A stretch of 12,792 nt of DNA. Source: JAMCXS01 sp964459065. GTDB lineage: Bacteria > Acidobacteriota > Terriglobia > UBA7540. The DNA lies in contig CAYWMN010000098.1 of NCBI GenBank assembly GCA_964459065.1, positions 1 through 12,792 on the forward strand. Reading direction: 5' to 3'. The notes beneath the pieces were generated by a model. It saw nothing but the letters and a program-made list of their open reading frames with translations. It did not search any database and was not told the DNA's origin. This document shows positions 6,761-12,792 of the stretch, one piece after another. Both the position numbers and the translations under genes were made by a program. The number at the start of each line of letters is the position of its first letter. Within the stretch, counting starts at the first letter, position 1.

Positions 6761-7431
6761 TTTCCTCCAATCAACCGGTTTCGAGAACGGTACAGTCCTT
6801 CTTTTAGTATATATTGTTCCACCTGACGAGGCACACCCCCGGCGACCCTCTCTTGCTTTCGGAATGCCCGGCGAATTTCGCGGGAAGCAACCGGCACCTC
6901 AACTCCGCGGAGGATGTGCAGGACGGTTTTCCGCAGAAAGACGCAGCTTGAGGAGGCTTTCGGGCGCGGCTTCGCGAGCAAATCCTCGGGAATCGCCTTG
7001 AGGATTTCATGGCAGTCAAAGCCGGGTCTCGACACAACAATGAAATTGACCAGATCGAACAGGCGCCGGAACTGCTTCCATTGGGGAACGTCCAAAAAGG
7101 CGTCCACGCCGATCAGGAAATAGATCTCATCATCCGGGCCGGCCAGTCGCTTGAGCCGTCGAACCGTATCGATGGAATAATTCGGTTTGGGTTTTGAATC
7201 CGGGGCTTCCAACGCCGATGGCACCAGCCGGGGATTGCCGGCGCACGCTAAAGCTACCATAGCAAAGCGGTGATGGAATTCCGAGAGCTTGCCGGCAATT
7301 TTGTGGGGAGGGAGTCCTGTGGGCACAAACAGGATCTTGTCCAGGCGATATTTTCGCAAGGCAGACTTGGCCACCCGCATGTGTCCTGCGTGGATTGGAT
7401 CGAACGTCCCGCCAAAAATCGCAATTTTCAC
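6757..7431 (-). CDS. nadD: Nicotinate-nucleotide adenylyltransferase NadD
   Basis: NadD joins nicotinic acid mononucleotide and ATP to form deamido-NAD in the cytoplasm, a late step of NAD synthesis. The 224-aa product starts with the nucleotidyltransferase motif GGTFDPIHAGH (7-17). It continues with FVPTGLPPHK (35-44), SIDTVRRL (86-93), FLIGVDAFLDVPQWKQF (105-121), IVVSRPGF (131-138) and the C-terminal VPRQVEQYILKEGLY. The usual second motif (I/V)SSTxIR appears as VASREIR (181-187), with Arg where Thr is normal. The start is GTG at 7429-7431, forced by MKIAIFGGTF; no clear Shine-Dalgarno is visible. It begins 7 bp after the obg stop, which suggests coupling. Confidence 0.94.
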   Translation of the reverse strand: MKIAIFGGTFDPIHAGHMRVAKSALRKYRLDKILFVPTGLPPHKIAGKLSEFHHRFAMVALACAGNPRLVPSALEAPDSKPKPNYSIDTVRRLKRLAGPDDEIYFLIGVDAFLDVPQWKQFRRLFDLVNFIVVSRPGFDCHEILKAIPEDLLAKPRPKASSSCVFLRKTVLHILRGVEVPVASREIRRAFRKQERVAGGVPRQVEQYILKEGLYRSRNRLIGGK

Positions 7432-7438
7432 GCTGTTG

Positions 7439-8497
7439 TCAGCCTATCGGGCCGTTGGGTAACGGACTCACGGATGCATCGGGACCCGTCTCAGCCTTAG
7501 GAATTTCTTCAAGCTTGGCCCATGCGGCGCGCTTGAGCTCTTCAAGTCCCTGGCCCGTGACGGAAGAAATCTCAAGCAGGGGTTTCCCTTGTTGACGGCA
7601 GAACTGCCGCAAATCCGCCAGCCGGTCGCCTTTGCCTGAAGCGTCCATCCGTGAAGCCACCACCAACATGGGTTTTTTCGCAATAACCGGGCTAAAGTTT
7701 TCAAGCTCCTTTTGGATGACCGAATAGTCTTCAACCGGGTCCCGTCCGGAGTATTCCGCCACGTCAATCAGATGAAGCAGAACTCGTGTTCGCTCCACAT
7801 GTTTCAGAAAGCGGTCTCCCAGTCCTCGTCCTTGATGTGCGCCAGCGATCAGGCCCGGAATATCGGCCATAACAAAAGACCTTTCTTCATCAACAGCCAC
7901 CACGCCCAGGCAGGGCTCCAGCGTGGTGAACGGGTAGTCGGCAATGCGGGGCCGCGCGGCGCTCAGCCGGGAAATCAGGGTGGACTTGCCCACGTTCGGG
8001 AAGCCTACCAGACCCACATCGGCGAGCAGCTTCAACTCCAGTTTTAAGGTATGCTCTTCGCCAGGCTTTCCCGGCTCCGCTTTGCGTGGAGCCTGATGCG
8101 TTGAGGTGGCGAAGCGCGCATTGCCGCGTCCTCCTCGTCCTCCCTTGGCAACCAGGAACTGAAGGTTCGGGGCGGCAAAGTCAAACAGCCTCTCGCCCGT
8201 CGAATGGTCCAAAACCACGGTTCCTACCGGGAGCTGAAGGACTAATTTCCTGCCTTTCTTGCCGTGCCGGTTTGAGCCCTCGCCGTGCCCGCCTCGCCCG
8301 GCCCGAAACTCTTTATTGAACCGGAACTTCACCAGCGTATTCAGGTGTGGAGAGCTTTCCAGATAGATGCTTCCGCCGTCTCCGCCGTCTCCGCCGCTCG
8401 GTCCGCCCCGTGGGATATACTTCTCCCTTCGGAAGGCGACGCAACCGTTTCCGCCCGCGCCCGCGGCAACAAAGATTTTGGCTTCATCGATAAACAC
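7439..8497 (-). CDS. obg: GTPase Obg/CgtA
   Basis: Obg is an essential GTPase that binds the 50S ribosomal subunit late in assembly and links growth to nucleotide pools. The 352-aa protein has the glycine-rich Obg fold (about 1-157: KYIPRGGPSGGDGGDGG, FRAGRGGHGEGSNRHGKKG, GGRGGRGNARFATSTHQAP). The G domain follows: G1 GFPNVGKST (165-173), G2 DYPFTT (187-192), G3 DIPG (212-215) and G5 SSVTGQG (311-317). G4, normally N/T-K-x-D, reads SRMD (282-285) here, an unusual form. No OCT domain follows; the Pro-rich tail ends shortly after. The GTG start has AAGGTG 7 nt upstream. A terminator after rpmA and a promoter at 8521-8550 suggest obg heads its own unit with nadD, rsfS and rlmH. Confidence 0.96.
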   Translation of the reverse strand: MFIDEAKIFVAAGAGGNGCVAFRREKYIPRGGPSGGDGGDGGSIYLESSPHLNTLVKFRFNKEFRAGRGGHGEGSNRHGKKGRKLVLQLPVGTVVLDHSTGERLFDFAAPNLQFLVAKGGRGGRGNARFATSTHQAPRKAEPGKPGEEHTLKLELKLLADVGLVGFPNVGKSTLISRLSAARPRIADYPFTTLEPCLGVVAVDEERSFVMADIPGLIAGAHQGRGLGDRFLKHVERTRVLLHLIDVAEYSGRDPVEDYSVIQKELENFSPVIAKKPMLVVASRMDASGKGDRLADLRQFCRQQGKPLLEISSVTGQGLEELKRAAWAKLEEIPKAETGPDASVSPLPNGPIG

Positions 8498-8504
8498 GCA
8501 AAAG

Positions 8505-8510
8505 CACCTT
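8505..8510 (-). promoter_or_regulatory. Shine-Dalgarno AAGGTG for the GTG start of obg
   Basis: The minus strand reads AAGGTG followed by seven bases and GTG (8495-8497). It supports the GTG start, which gives MFIDEAKIFV, the family-typical N-terminus. Confidence 0.6.
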
Positions 8511-8520
8511 GGAAATCAAA

Positions 8521-8550
8521 AGTATACACTGTGGTTTGAGGTCCCGTCAG
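8521..8550 (-). promoter_or_regulatory. Putative sigma70 promoter for obg
   Basis: The minus strand has CTGACG (8545-8550; 4 of 6 to TTGACA), an 18-bp spacer and TATACT (8521-8526; 5 of 6 to TATAAT). Transcription would start near 8514, leaving a short leader that contains the AAGGTG ribosome site. It lies between the rpmA terminator and obg, where a promoter is expected. Confidence 0.5.
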
Positions 8551-8640
8551 CCGTCATCAGGAGGTTCGCGGCATGGCCTGCGCAGCCTCGCTCCGGCGTT
8601 CATTCCCAATCGCCTTAGGGCTGAGACTGGCTTCAGAGAC

Positions 8641-8683
8641 ACAAAAGGCGGCGGGAATTTGCAAAATCTTTCCTCGCCGCCTT
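8641..8683 (-). terminator. Probable intrinsic terminator after rplU-rpmA
   Basis: On the minus strand, 7 bp after the rpmA stop, a hairpin has a perfect 9-bp stem AAGGCGGCG/CGCCGCCTT (arms 8675-8683 and 8645-8653). The stem can extend by four inner pairs (TTCC/GGAA) past a single bulged base. It is followed by TTTTGTGT. The short U-tract suggests partial rather than full termination, allowing some read-through into obg. Confidence 0.6.
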
Positions 8684-8690
8684 CTGAAGT

Positions 8691-8954
8691 CTAATTGGCC
8701 GATGGAACCAGGATGCTGACAAAGCGGCCCGCGCGGCCGCGGTTCTCGAACTTCACCACCCCGGAAACCTTGGCATAGAGCGTGTCGTCCTTGCCGACGC
8801 CCACGTTCTCACCGGGCTTCAACGGCGTGCCACGCTGCCGGACGAGAATCGATCCGCCGGTGACAACCTGGCCGTCAAAGCGCTTCACTCCCAGCCTTTG
8901 GGCGTTGGAATCCCGGCCGTTTCTTGAACTTCCCAACCCTTTTTTGTGAGCCAT
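8691..8954 (-). CDS. rpmA: 50S ribosomal protein L27
   Basis: L27 sits by the peptidyl-transferase centre, where its N-terminal tail reaches the tRNA ends. The 87-aa protein matches the family throughout: MAHKKGLGSSRNGRDSNAQRLGVKRFDGQ, then GSILVRQRGTPLKPGENVGVGKDDTLYAKVSGVVKFE. The N-terminus begins directly with MAHKKG, so there is no cleavable leader of the Firmicutes type. GAGGA lies 6 nt before the ATG. It follows rplU by 41 bp, the standard rplU-rpmA pair, and is followed by a likely terminator. Confidence 0.98.
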   Translation of the reverse strand: MAHKKGLGSSRNGRDSNAQRLGVKRFDGQVVTGGSILVRQRGTPLKPGENVGVGKDDTLYAKVSGVVKFENRGRAGRFVSILVPSAN

Positions 8955-8995
8955 AACAATCCTCGCTGGTTATTCGCTTGCTCCGGACCTGCGGT

Positions 8996-9307
8996 CTAGG
9001 GAGCGACAATTTCATCGATCATAACCTTACTGAAAGCCTGCCGATGTCCGATGGTCCTTCGATACTGCTTCTTGCGCTTGTATTTCAGAACGCGCACTTT
9101 GGCGGCGCGGCCATTGCTGAGGATGGTCGCCTTGACTTTGGCGTTTTCCACCAGTGGAGCGCCCACCACCAGATCGCTTTTGCGGACCGCGAACACGTGG
9201 TTGAATTCCACGCCCGCTCCGGGACCGCCTTGAAGTTTTTCAACCTGGATCACATCGCCGGGTGAAACCTTATACTGCTTGCCGCCCGTACGGAAAATTG
9301 CATACAT
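8996..9307 (-). CDS. rplU: 50S ribosomal protein L21
   Basis: L21 is a 23S rRNA-binding protein of the large subunit. The 103-aa product begins MYAIFRTGGKQYKVSPGDVIQVEKL and contains HVFAVRKSDLVVGAPLVENAKVKATIL and VLKYKRKKQYRRTIGHRQAFSKVMIDEI, all family-typical. The ATG at 9307 has the purine-rich GAGGTGAGGTG just upstream. A near-consensus sigma70 promoter lies at 9342-9371. The gene diverges from amt. Confidence 0.98.
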   Translation of the reverse strand: MYAIFRTGGKQYKVSPGDVIQVEKLQGGPGAGVEFNHVFAVRKSDLVVGAPLVENAKVKATILSNGRAAKVRVLKYKRKKQYRRTIGHRQAFSKVMIDEIVAP

Positions 9308-9341
9308 ACACGCACCTCACCTCGCTTGACGTAAACGACTC

Positions 9342-9371
9342 ATTTTACCCTCTGCCGCGAATTCCTGTCAA
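9342..9371 (-). promoter_or_regulatory. Sigma70 promoter for rplU-rpmA
   Basis: The minus strand has a perfect TTGACA -35 box (9366-9371), an 18-bp spacer and TAAAAT (9342-9347; 5 of 6). Transcription would start near 9335, about 28 nt before the rplU ATG. I saw no clear L21-type autoregulatory leader in this short 5' region. Confidence 0.75.
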
Positions 9372-9420
9372 TAAAACGGTGGCGGTTTACCTGCGCCTAA
9401 CGATTTCCGCTCAGGACGGC

Positions 9421-9442
9421 AGGGCGATTTTAGGGCGATTTT
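9421..9442 (+). repeat. Perfect 11-bp tandem repeat next to the amt promoter
   Basis: AGGGCGATTTT occurs twice head to tail (9421-9431, 9432-9442), followed by a partial AG. The second copy ends 3 bp before the amt -35 box, at about -60 to -39 from the inferred start. The 11-bp period is close to one helical turn, so both copies face the same side of the DNA. This fits a binding site for a transcription regulator, but no known operator is recognised. Confidence 0.6.
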
Positions 9443-9445
9443 AGT

Positions 9446-9474
9446 TTGTCACGCGGGCTTTCCAGACATATAAT
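9446..9474 (+). promoter_or_regulatory. Sigma70 promoter for amt-glnB
   Basis: TTGTCA (9446-9451; 5 of 6 to consensus), a 17-bp spacer and a perfect TATAAT (9469-9474). Transcription would start near 9481, leaving a leader of about 42 nt. No sigma54 -24/-12 element (TGGCAC-N5-TTGCA-like) was seen, in contrast to the NtrC/sigma54 control common for amtB-glnK in proteobacteria. Confidence 0.75.
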
Positions 9475-9522
9475 GCGGAACTGGTCGTCGTCCAATCAAC
9501 AATGCAGGAGTAAGGCAAATCA

Positions 9523-10968
9523 ATGAAACGCGTTCTGTTTTATCTGACTGTAGTATTCGTGTGTGCGTCTGGAGTGCTTGCGCAGCCGGCGCCCGTGCGA
9601 ACGGCGTTGCCGCAAACGGCTGCCGCCTCGGCCTCCGCGCCCGCGCAAGAGTCGGGCTCCATTCGCGTCGCGAAGCTTGAAGCGCAAATCGCAGCGGCAA
9701 AAAGTTCCGGGGACAACGCCTGGATGCTGATTTGTTCGGCGCTGGTCCTCATGATGACGGGGCCGGGCCTGGCCCTCTTCTATGGCGGATTGGTCCGGAA
9801 GAAGAATGTTCTCTCCACCATGATGCAGAGTTTCTCGCTAATGGCGATCATCACGGTGTTGTGGGCGATTCTTGGTTTTAGCCTTTGCTTCAGTTCCGGC
9901 ACCTCGTTTATTGGGGGGTTCAGCCACCTCTTCCTTCACGGGGTGGGCTCGGCGCCGGACCCCACCTATGCCGGAACCATACCTTTTGAAACCTTCATGC
10001 TGTTCCAGTTGATGTTTGCCATCATCACCCCGGCGCTGATTTGCGGGGCCTTTGCGGAGCGCATGAAGTTCAGCGCCATGGTGGTTTTCATGGTGCTGTG
10101 GTCGGTGGTTGTTTACGCGCCGATGGCCCACATGGTCTGGGGCAAGGGCGGGGTGCTCAATGCAGCGCTGGGCGGAGCCATTCCGACCCTGGATTTCGCC
10201 GGCGGGACTGTGGTGCACATCACATCCGGAGTTTCCGCATTGGTGTGCGCGCTTTACCTGGGCAAGAGGGTCGGATTTCCGAAAGAGCCTATGCCGCCCC
10301 ACAGTGTGGTGCTCAGCTTCATCGGAGCCTGCCTGCTCTGGGTTGGATGGTTTGGATTCAATGCGGGCAGCGCTCTTACCGCCGGAGGGCTTGCCACCAG
10401 CGCTTTTACTGCAACCCAGTTCGGCGCGGCCGCCGCGGCGCTCAGTTGGGGCGCGGCTGAGTGGCTTCACGACGGGAAGCCCAGCGTGCTGGGCGTCATT
10501 TCCGGAGCCGTCGCCGGGCTGGTGGCCATCACGCCGGCTTCAGGATTTGTGGGGCCGATGTCGGCTCTCGGGATCGGCCTGATTGCCGGAGTGGTTTGTT
10601 ACTTGATGGTGGCCAAAGTCAAAGCCCGTTTCGGCTACGACGATTCGCTGGACGCTTTTGGGGTTCACGGCGTGGGCGGAACAGTAGGCGCTCTTTTGAC
10701 GGGCGTTTTTGCAACCAGTGCGATCAATCCGATTTTCAAGAACAGTCACGGCGGTATCCTGCCTGTGGGGCTGATTGACGGCAACCCCGGGCAGTTGCTG
10801 AACCAATCGATCGGTGTTTTGATTTCCTGGAGCTTGGCGATTGTCGGGACCTTGATCATTCTCAAGATCGTTGACGCTACGGTGGGATTGCGAGTGCCCG
10901 AGGAGCATGAAGTTCGCGGACTTGACCTCTCCCTGCACGGGGAAGAAGGATACACTTTTGAAGCCTAA
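9523..10968 (+). CDS. amt: Ammonium transporter Amt
   Basis: Amt is a trimeric inner-membrane channel for ammonium uptake. The 481-aa product starts with a Sec-like signal peptide (1-20, ending ASGVLA) and an Ala-rich, probably periplasmic stretch up to about 65, followed by about 11 membrane segments. Family residues are in place: MFAIITPALICGAFAERMKF (164-183), the Trp of HMVWGKGG (203-210), Asp224 and the pore-lining twin histidines His232 (GTVVHITSG) and His382 (FGVHGVGG). The cytoplasmic tail keeps GLRVPEEHEVRGLDLSLHGEEGY, the part that meets P-II. The start ATG has AGGAG at 9506-9510 and a closer AAGG at 9512-9515. glnB follows after 103 bp on the same strand, as is typical. High ammonium should lead P-II to block the channel. 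Confidence 0.97.
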   Translation: MKRVLFYLTVVFVCASGVLAQPAPVRTALPQTAAASASAPAQESGSIRVAKLEAQIAAAKSSGDNAWMLICSALVLMMTGPGLALFYGGLVRKKNVLSTMMQSFSLMAIITVLWAILGFSLCFSSGTSFIGGFSHLFLHGVGSAPDPTYAGTIPFETFMLFQLMFAIITPALICGAFAERMKFSAMVVFMVLWSVVVYAPMAHMVWGKGGVLNAALGGAIPTLDFAGGTVVHITSGVSALVCALYLGKRVGFPKEPMPPHSVVLSFIGACLLWVGWFGFNAGSALTAGGLATSAFTATQFGAAAAALSWGAAEWLHDGKPSVLGVISGAVAGLVAITPASGFVGPMSALGIGLIAGVVCYLMVAKVKARFGYDDSLDAFGVHGVGGTVGALLTGVFATSAINPIFKNSHGGILPVGLIDGNPGQLLNQSIGVLISWSLAIVGTLIILKIVDATVGLRVPEEHEVRGLDLSLHGEEGYTFEA

Positions 10969-11004
10969 GGCTTCGGGAAGGTAAGATGGCGGGGGAATTC
11001 GCCC

Positions 11005-11050
11005 GGATGGGAGATGGCTAGCCGTCGCGGGGGCGCTCTCCCCCCCATCC
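11005..11050 (+). other. Inverted repeat in the amt-glnB spacer
   Basis: GGATGGG (11005-11011) is complementary to CCCATCC (11044-11050). The loop contains the palindrome GGCTAGCC and a G-run facing a C-run (GGGGG...CCCCC). No T-tract follows, so it is not a classical terminator. It could slow decay, tune glnB relative to amt, or hide the glnB ribosome site (GGGG at 11059-11062). Folding was done by eye. Confidence 0.35.
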
Positions 11051-11071
11051 TGCTGAACGGGGTAAGCGACC

Positions 11072-11410
11072 ATGAAAAAAGTTGAAGCGATTATCCAGCC
11101 TTCGCGGCTCGAAGAAGTGAAAAGTGCGCTCTATGAAATCGGAGTGGAAGGGATGACCGTTTCTGAAGTGCGCGGACATGGCCGGCAGAAGGGCCATACG
11201 GAAGTCTATCGAGGAAGGGAATATAACGTTGACCTTCTTCCCAAAATCAAAATTGAAATGGTCCTTCGAGATGAGATGGTGGATGGTGCGGTGGACGCGA
11301 TTTTGAAGTCCGCGAAGACCGGGAAGATCGGGGACGGGAAGATTTTTATTTACCCCGTTGAGGAATCCATCCGCATCCGCAACGAGGAACGAGGGGAATC
11401 GGCCTTGTGA
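11072..11410 (+). CDS. glnB: Nitrogen regulatory protein P-II (GlnB/GlnK)
   Basis: P-II is a trimeric cytoplasmic signal protein that reads 2-oxoglutarate and ATP/ADP and binds targets such as Amt. The product is exactly 112 aa, like E. coli GlnB. It has MKKVEAIIQPSRLEEVKSAL at the N-terminus and the T-loop HTEVYRGREYNVDLLPKIKIE with Tyr51, the site uridylylated in many bacteria, plus Tyr46. It also has the B-loop TGKIGDGKIFI (83-93) and the C-terminal IRIRNEE. Adjacency to amt argues for a GlnK-like role in gating the channel, although sequence alone does not separate GlnB from GlnK. A GGGG purine run lies 9 nt upstream of the ATG. No uridylyltransferase gene is in the window. Confidence 0.96.
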   Translation: MKKVEAIIQPSRLEEVKSALYEIGVEGMTVSEVRGHGRQKGHTEVYRGREYNVDLLPKIKIEMVLRDEMVDGAVDAILKSAKTGKIGDGKIFIYPVEESIRIRNEERGESAL

Positions 11411-11453
11411 CGGGCTCAGGCGCTCGGACCAGCAAGGCTCCCCAGAAGTGGAA

Positions 11454-11481
11454 CTGGGTCGCGCGCAGGGCCCGGATTTTT
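11454..11481 (+). terminator. Possible intrinsic terminator after amt-glnB
   Basis: CTGGGTC (11454-11460) can pair with GGCCCGG (11469-11475) over 7 bp, including two G-U pairs, around an 8-nt loop. It is followed by ATTTTT (11476-11481). It lies 44 nt past the glnB stop and before the next gene, the expected place for the end of the amt-glnB transcript. Confidence 0.45.
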
Positions 11482-11590
11482 CCTTCCCGATCAAGACCCG
11501 CTTCAGCAATATCGGGGATGCCTCAGTGCTCCTCGATCGCCTTTCTGAAACGGGCCTTCCGATTTTTTGCGGTAAAGTTTCCGAACACGC

Positions 11591-11619
11591 TTGTTTCGCT
11601 TCGAGAGAGTTGACATAAT
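11591..11619 (+). promoter_or_regulatory. Weak putative promoter for the sensor gene
   Basis: TTGTTT (11591-11596), a 17-bp spacer and CATAAT (11614-11619; 5 of 6 to TATAAT) would start transcription near 11626, 27 nt before the ATG. A perfect TTGACA also occurs at 11610-11615 but has no good -10 at the right distance, so the first arrangement is preferred. Confidence 0.35.
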
Positions 11620-11652
11620 GGCCGGGTTGTCATCCTTACTAAAAGGTTAACG

Positions 11653-12792
11653 ATGGGAGCTCTGCCTTCTCTCAGAAGAACCTGGGTTGCCTCAAGCGAG
11701 CCTCAGCGAATTGAGCGTATCCTCGCCGGTGCCCGCGCTTTCCTCGCCGGTGCCTCCCTGTTTGCGATATGGCTGAATCCTACGGAGCCTAGCCGCTACG
11801 CCCGGATCGTCTTTGTGTTGCTGGGCGTATACGCTTTAGAGGCTATTGGCGTGCTGGCGATGGTCCGGACTCTTCGGAGTTCCTCGCCCACGTTTCGTCT
11901 GACGGTCCACGCCGTGGATATTCTGTGGCCGGCGCTGATTTCCGTCTTTACGTCCGGGCCCAACAGCCCTTTTTACCTCTTTTATACCTTCGTGCTGCTG
12001 GAAGCCGCCTACCGCTGGGGCTTGCAGGGGACTTTGGTGACGGCGCTGATTACAACCGTCATCTACAATTTTCAGGGCATTTTTGTCGTCCTGCATATGT
12101 TTGCTTTTTTGCCTCCCCTGGAACGGCCCTTTGGCCTGAACGCGTTCATCATGCGGGGAGTTTATCTGCTGCTGATGGGCTATCTTTTGGGATATCTGGG
12201 CGAAGAGGAAAAACAACTTCGCGAGGAGACTGCCTCCATCAGCCGGATCATGATCAAGGTTCGGGCGGAAATCGGCGTGCGGGGCGCCTTGCGGGCGATT
12301 TTCGGAGAAGTCTTCAAACTTTTCCGCACGCGCCATGCGCTGCTGGCGGTTTTTGAGCATAGTTCCGAGCGGGCGTTTGTCTGGGACATGCAACAGAAAT
12401 CGCCTTCTCAGGAGATCGTGCTAGTGTCCTCTGAACTCAAGGACGCAGAAGTGGTCCGGCAGATTTTCCAGACGCCCGGGCACGTTTGGCATATGGCCCG
12501 CAAGCGGCCGGGCGATGACCCTCATGGTTACGACGCCTTTGTTTTGGATGAAGACGGGCGGCGAATTTATGATGTTGACTGGATGCCTCCCAAGGTTCTG
12601 GTAGGAGAACAGCCTTTCCGCTCCATCTTGGGGGTTTGTGTCGGTTCAGTGGATGAGTGGTCCGGCACGCTGCTGTTGATCGATCCGAAGCTCCGTCCCT
12701 CGAGGGAAGCTGCCGTGCGTTTTTTTCGAACCCTGGCCTCGCAGGTGAGCCCGGCGATTTACAGCGTGTTTTTGTTGTCCAGGCTGCGTTCG
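11653..12792 (+). CDS. Membrane protein with GAF-like domain, probable sensor histidine kinase (3'-truncated)
   Basis: The frame stays open to the window edge, giving 380 residues with no stop. The N-terminal part has about five to six hydrophobic segments (roughly 27-40, 52-70, 86-100, 107-118, 125-150, 166-182). A charged linker with coiled-coil character follows (GEEEKQLREETASISRIM, 183-200), then a soluble region (about 205-380) with alternating helices and strands. This region includes ALLAVFE, ILGVCVGSVDEWSGTLLLID and a late helix AVRFFRTLASQVSPAIYSVFLLSRLR, which resemble a GAF domain ending in a signalling helix. This layout is usual for membrane sensor histidine kinases, and acidobacterial genomes carry many of them, but the kinase core would lie beyond 12792 and is not seen. 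A diguanylate cyclase or phosphatase output is also possible. The ATG has AAAAGG 6 nt upstream. Its ligand is unknown; the amt-glnB neighbour does not prove a nitrogen role. Confidence 0.75.
   Translation, partial: MGALPSLRRTWVASSEPQRIERILAGARAFLAGASLFAIWLNPTEPSRYARIVFVLLGVYALEAIGVLAMVRTLRSSSPTFRLTVHAVDILWPALISVFTSGPNSPFYLFYTFVLLEAAYRWGLQGTLVTALITTVIYNFQGIFVVLHMFAFLPPLERPFGLNAFIMRGVYLLLMGYLLGYLGEEEKQLREETASISRIMIKVRAEIGVRGALRAIFGEVFKLFRTRHALLAVFEHSSERAFVWDMQQKSPSQEIVLVSSELKDAEVVRQIFQTPGHVWHMARKRPGDDPHGYDAFVLDEDGRRIYDVDWMPPKVLVGEQPFRSILGVCVGSVDEWSGTLLLIDPKLRPSREAAVRFFRTLASQVSPAIYSVFLLSRLRS
11720..11754 (+). repeat. 14-bp direct repeat inside the sensor gene (21-bp period)
   Basis: TCCTCGCCGGTGCC occurs at 11720-11733 and again at 11741-11754. 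The 21-bp period is seven codons, so the reading frame is kept and the protein shows LAGA twice in ILAGARAFLAGASL, at the start of the first membrane segment. It looks like a small in-frame tandem duplication. Confidence 0.6.

Noticed and set aside
9838..10470. Open frame of 210 codons on the minus strand
   Set aside because: It is antisense to amt and rich in Arg, His and Gly, typical of a shadow frame of a membrane protein gene.
11391..11443. Hairpin GCCTTG/CAAGGC around the glnB stop codon
   Set aside because: The loop is long (25 nt) and there is no T-tract; the downstream stem at 11454-11481 is a better terminator candidate.
11407..11613. 68-codon frame starting at a GTG that overlaps the glnB stop as GTGA
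   Set aside because: The junction looks like translational coupling, but the product is Arg/Ser-rich with no recognisable fold, no strong ribosome site, and the likely amt-glnB terminator falls inside it.
1..12792. Search by eye for CRISPR arrays, tRNAs, insertion sequences, attachment sites and defence genes
   Set aside because: No spaced repeats, transposase motifs, terminal inverted repeats, cloverleaf-like segments or nuclease/toxin genes were seen; the window is ordinary core genome.

Overview
This window looks like chromosomal core DNA from a Gram-negative-type bacterium, most likely an Acidobacteriota member of the Solibacter/Koribacter type. That placement is an inference from the gene order, the style of the HslU and HslV N-termini, the Amt with a signal peptide, and the membrane-anchored GAF sensor. 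No search was run. Every gene has intact family motifs. I see no mobile element, tRNA, rRNA, CRISPR array or foreign-looking block, and no gene-free stretch longer than about 300 bases.

The left three quarters (1-9307) is read on the minus strand. In transcription order it carries rplU and rpmA (ribosomal L21, L27), a probable intrinsic terminator, then obg with its own promoter and GTG start, nadD, rsfS, rlmH, a cobO/btuR-type corrinoid adenosyltransferase with a TTG start, accD, folC, a plsC-type acyltransferase, an unrecognised exported protein, and hslV-hslU. hslU runs off the left edge. Many junctions are tight: nadD/rsfS and accD/folC overlap as ATGA, and folC/plsC are 4 bp apart. Most of the strand is therefore probably one or a few polycistronic units covering ribosome maturation, NAD, cobalamin, fatty acid, folate and phospholipid metabolism. 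hslVU also has its own extended -10 promoter.

At 9308-9522 a divergent intergenic region holds two back-to-back sigma70-type promoters, one for rplU leftwards and one for amt rightwards. A perfect 11-bp tandem repeat sits against the amt -35 box. To the right lies the nitrogen module: amt (ammonium channel) and a P-II gene (glnB/glnK), separated by a structured 103-bp spacer and followed by a likely terminator. P-II would gate Amt according to nitrogen status.

The last gene (11653 to the right edge) is the N-terminal part of a multi-pass membrane protein with a GAF-like cytoplasmic region, probably a sensor histidine kinase.

I did not find a convincing new system. The points most worth a second look are the non-canonical G4 motif of Obg (SRMD), the Ala in place of His in the RlmH C-terminal tail, the unknown exported protein between plsC and hslV, and the repeat-flanked amt promoter.
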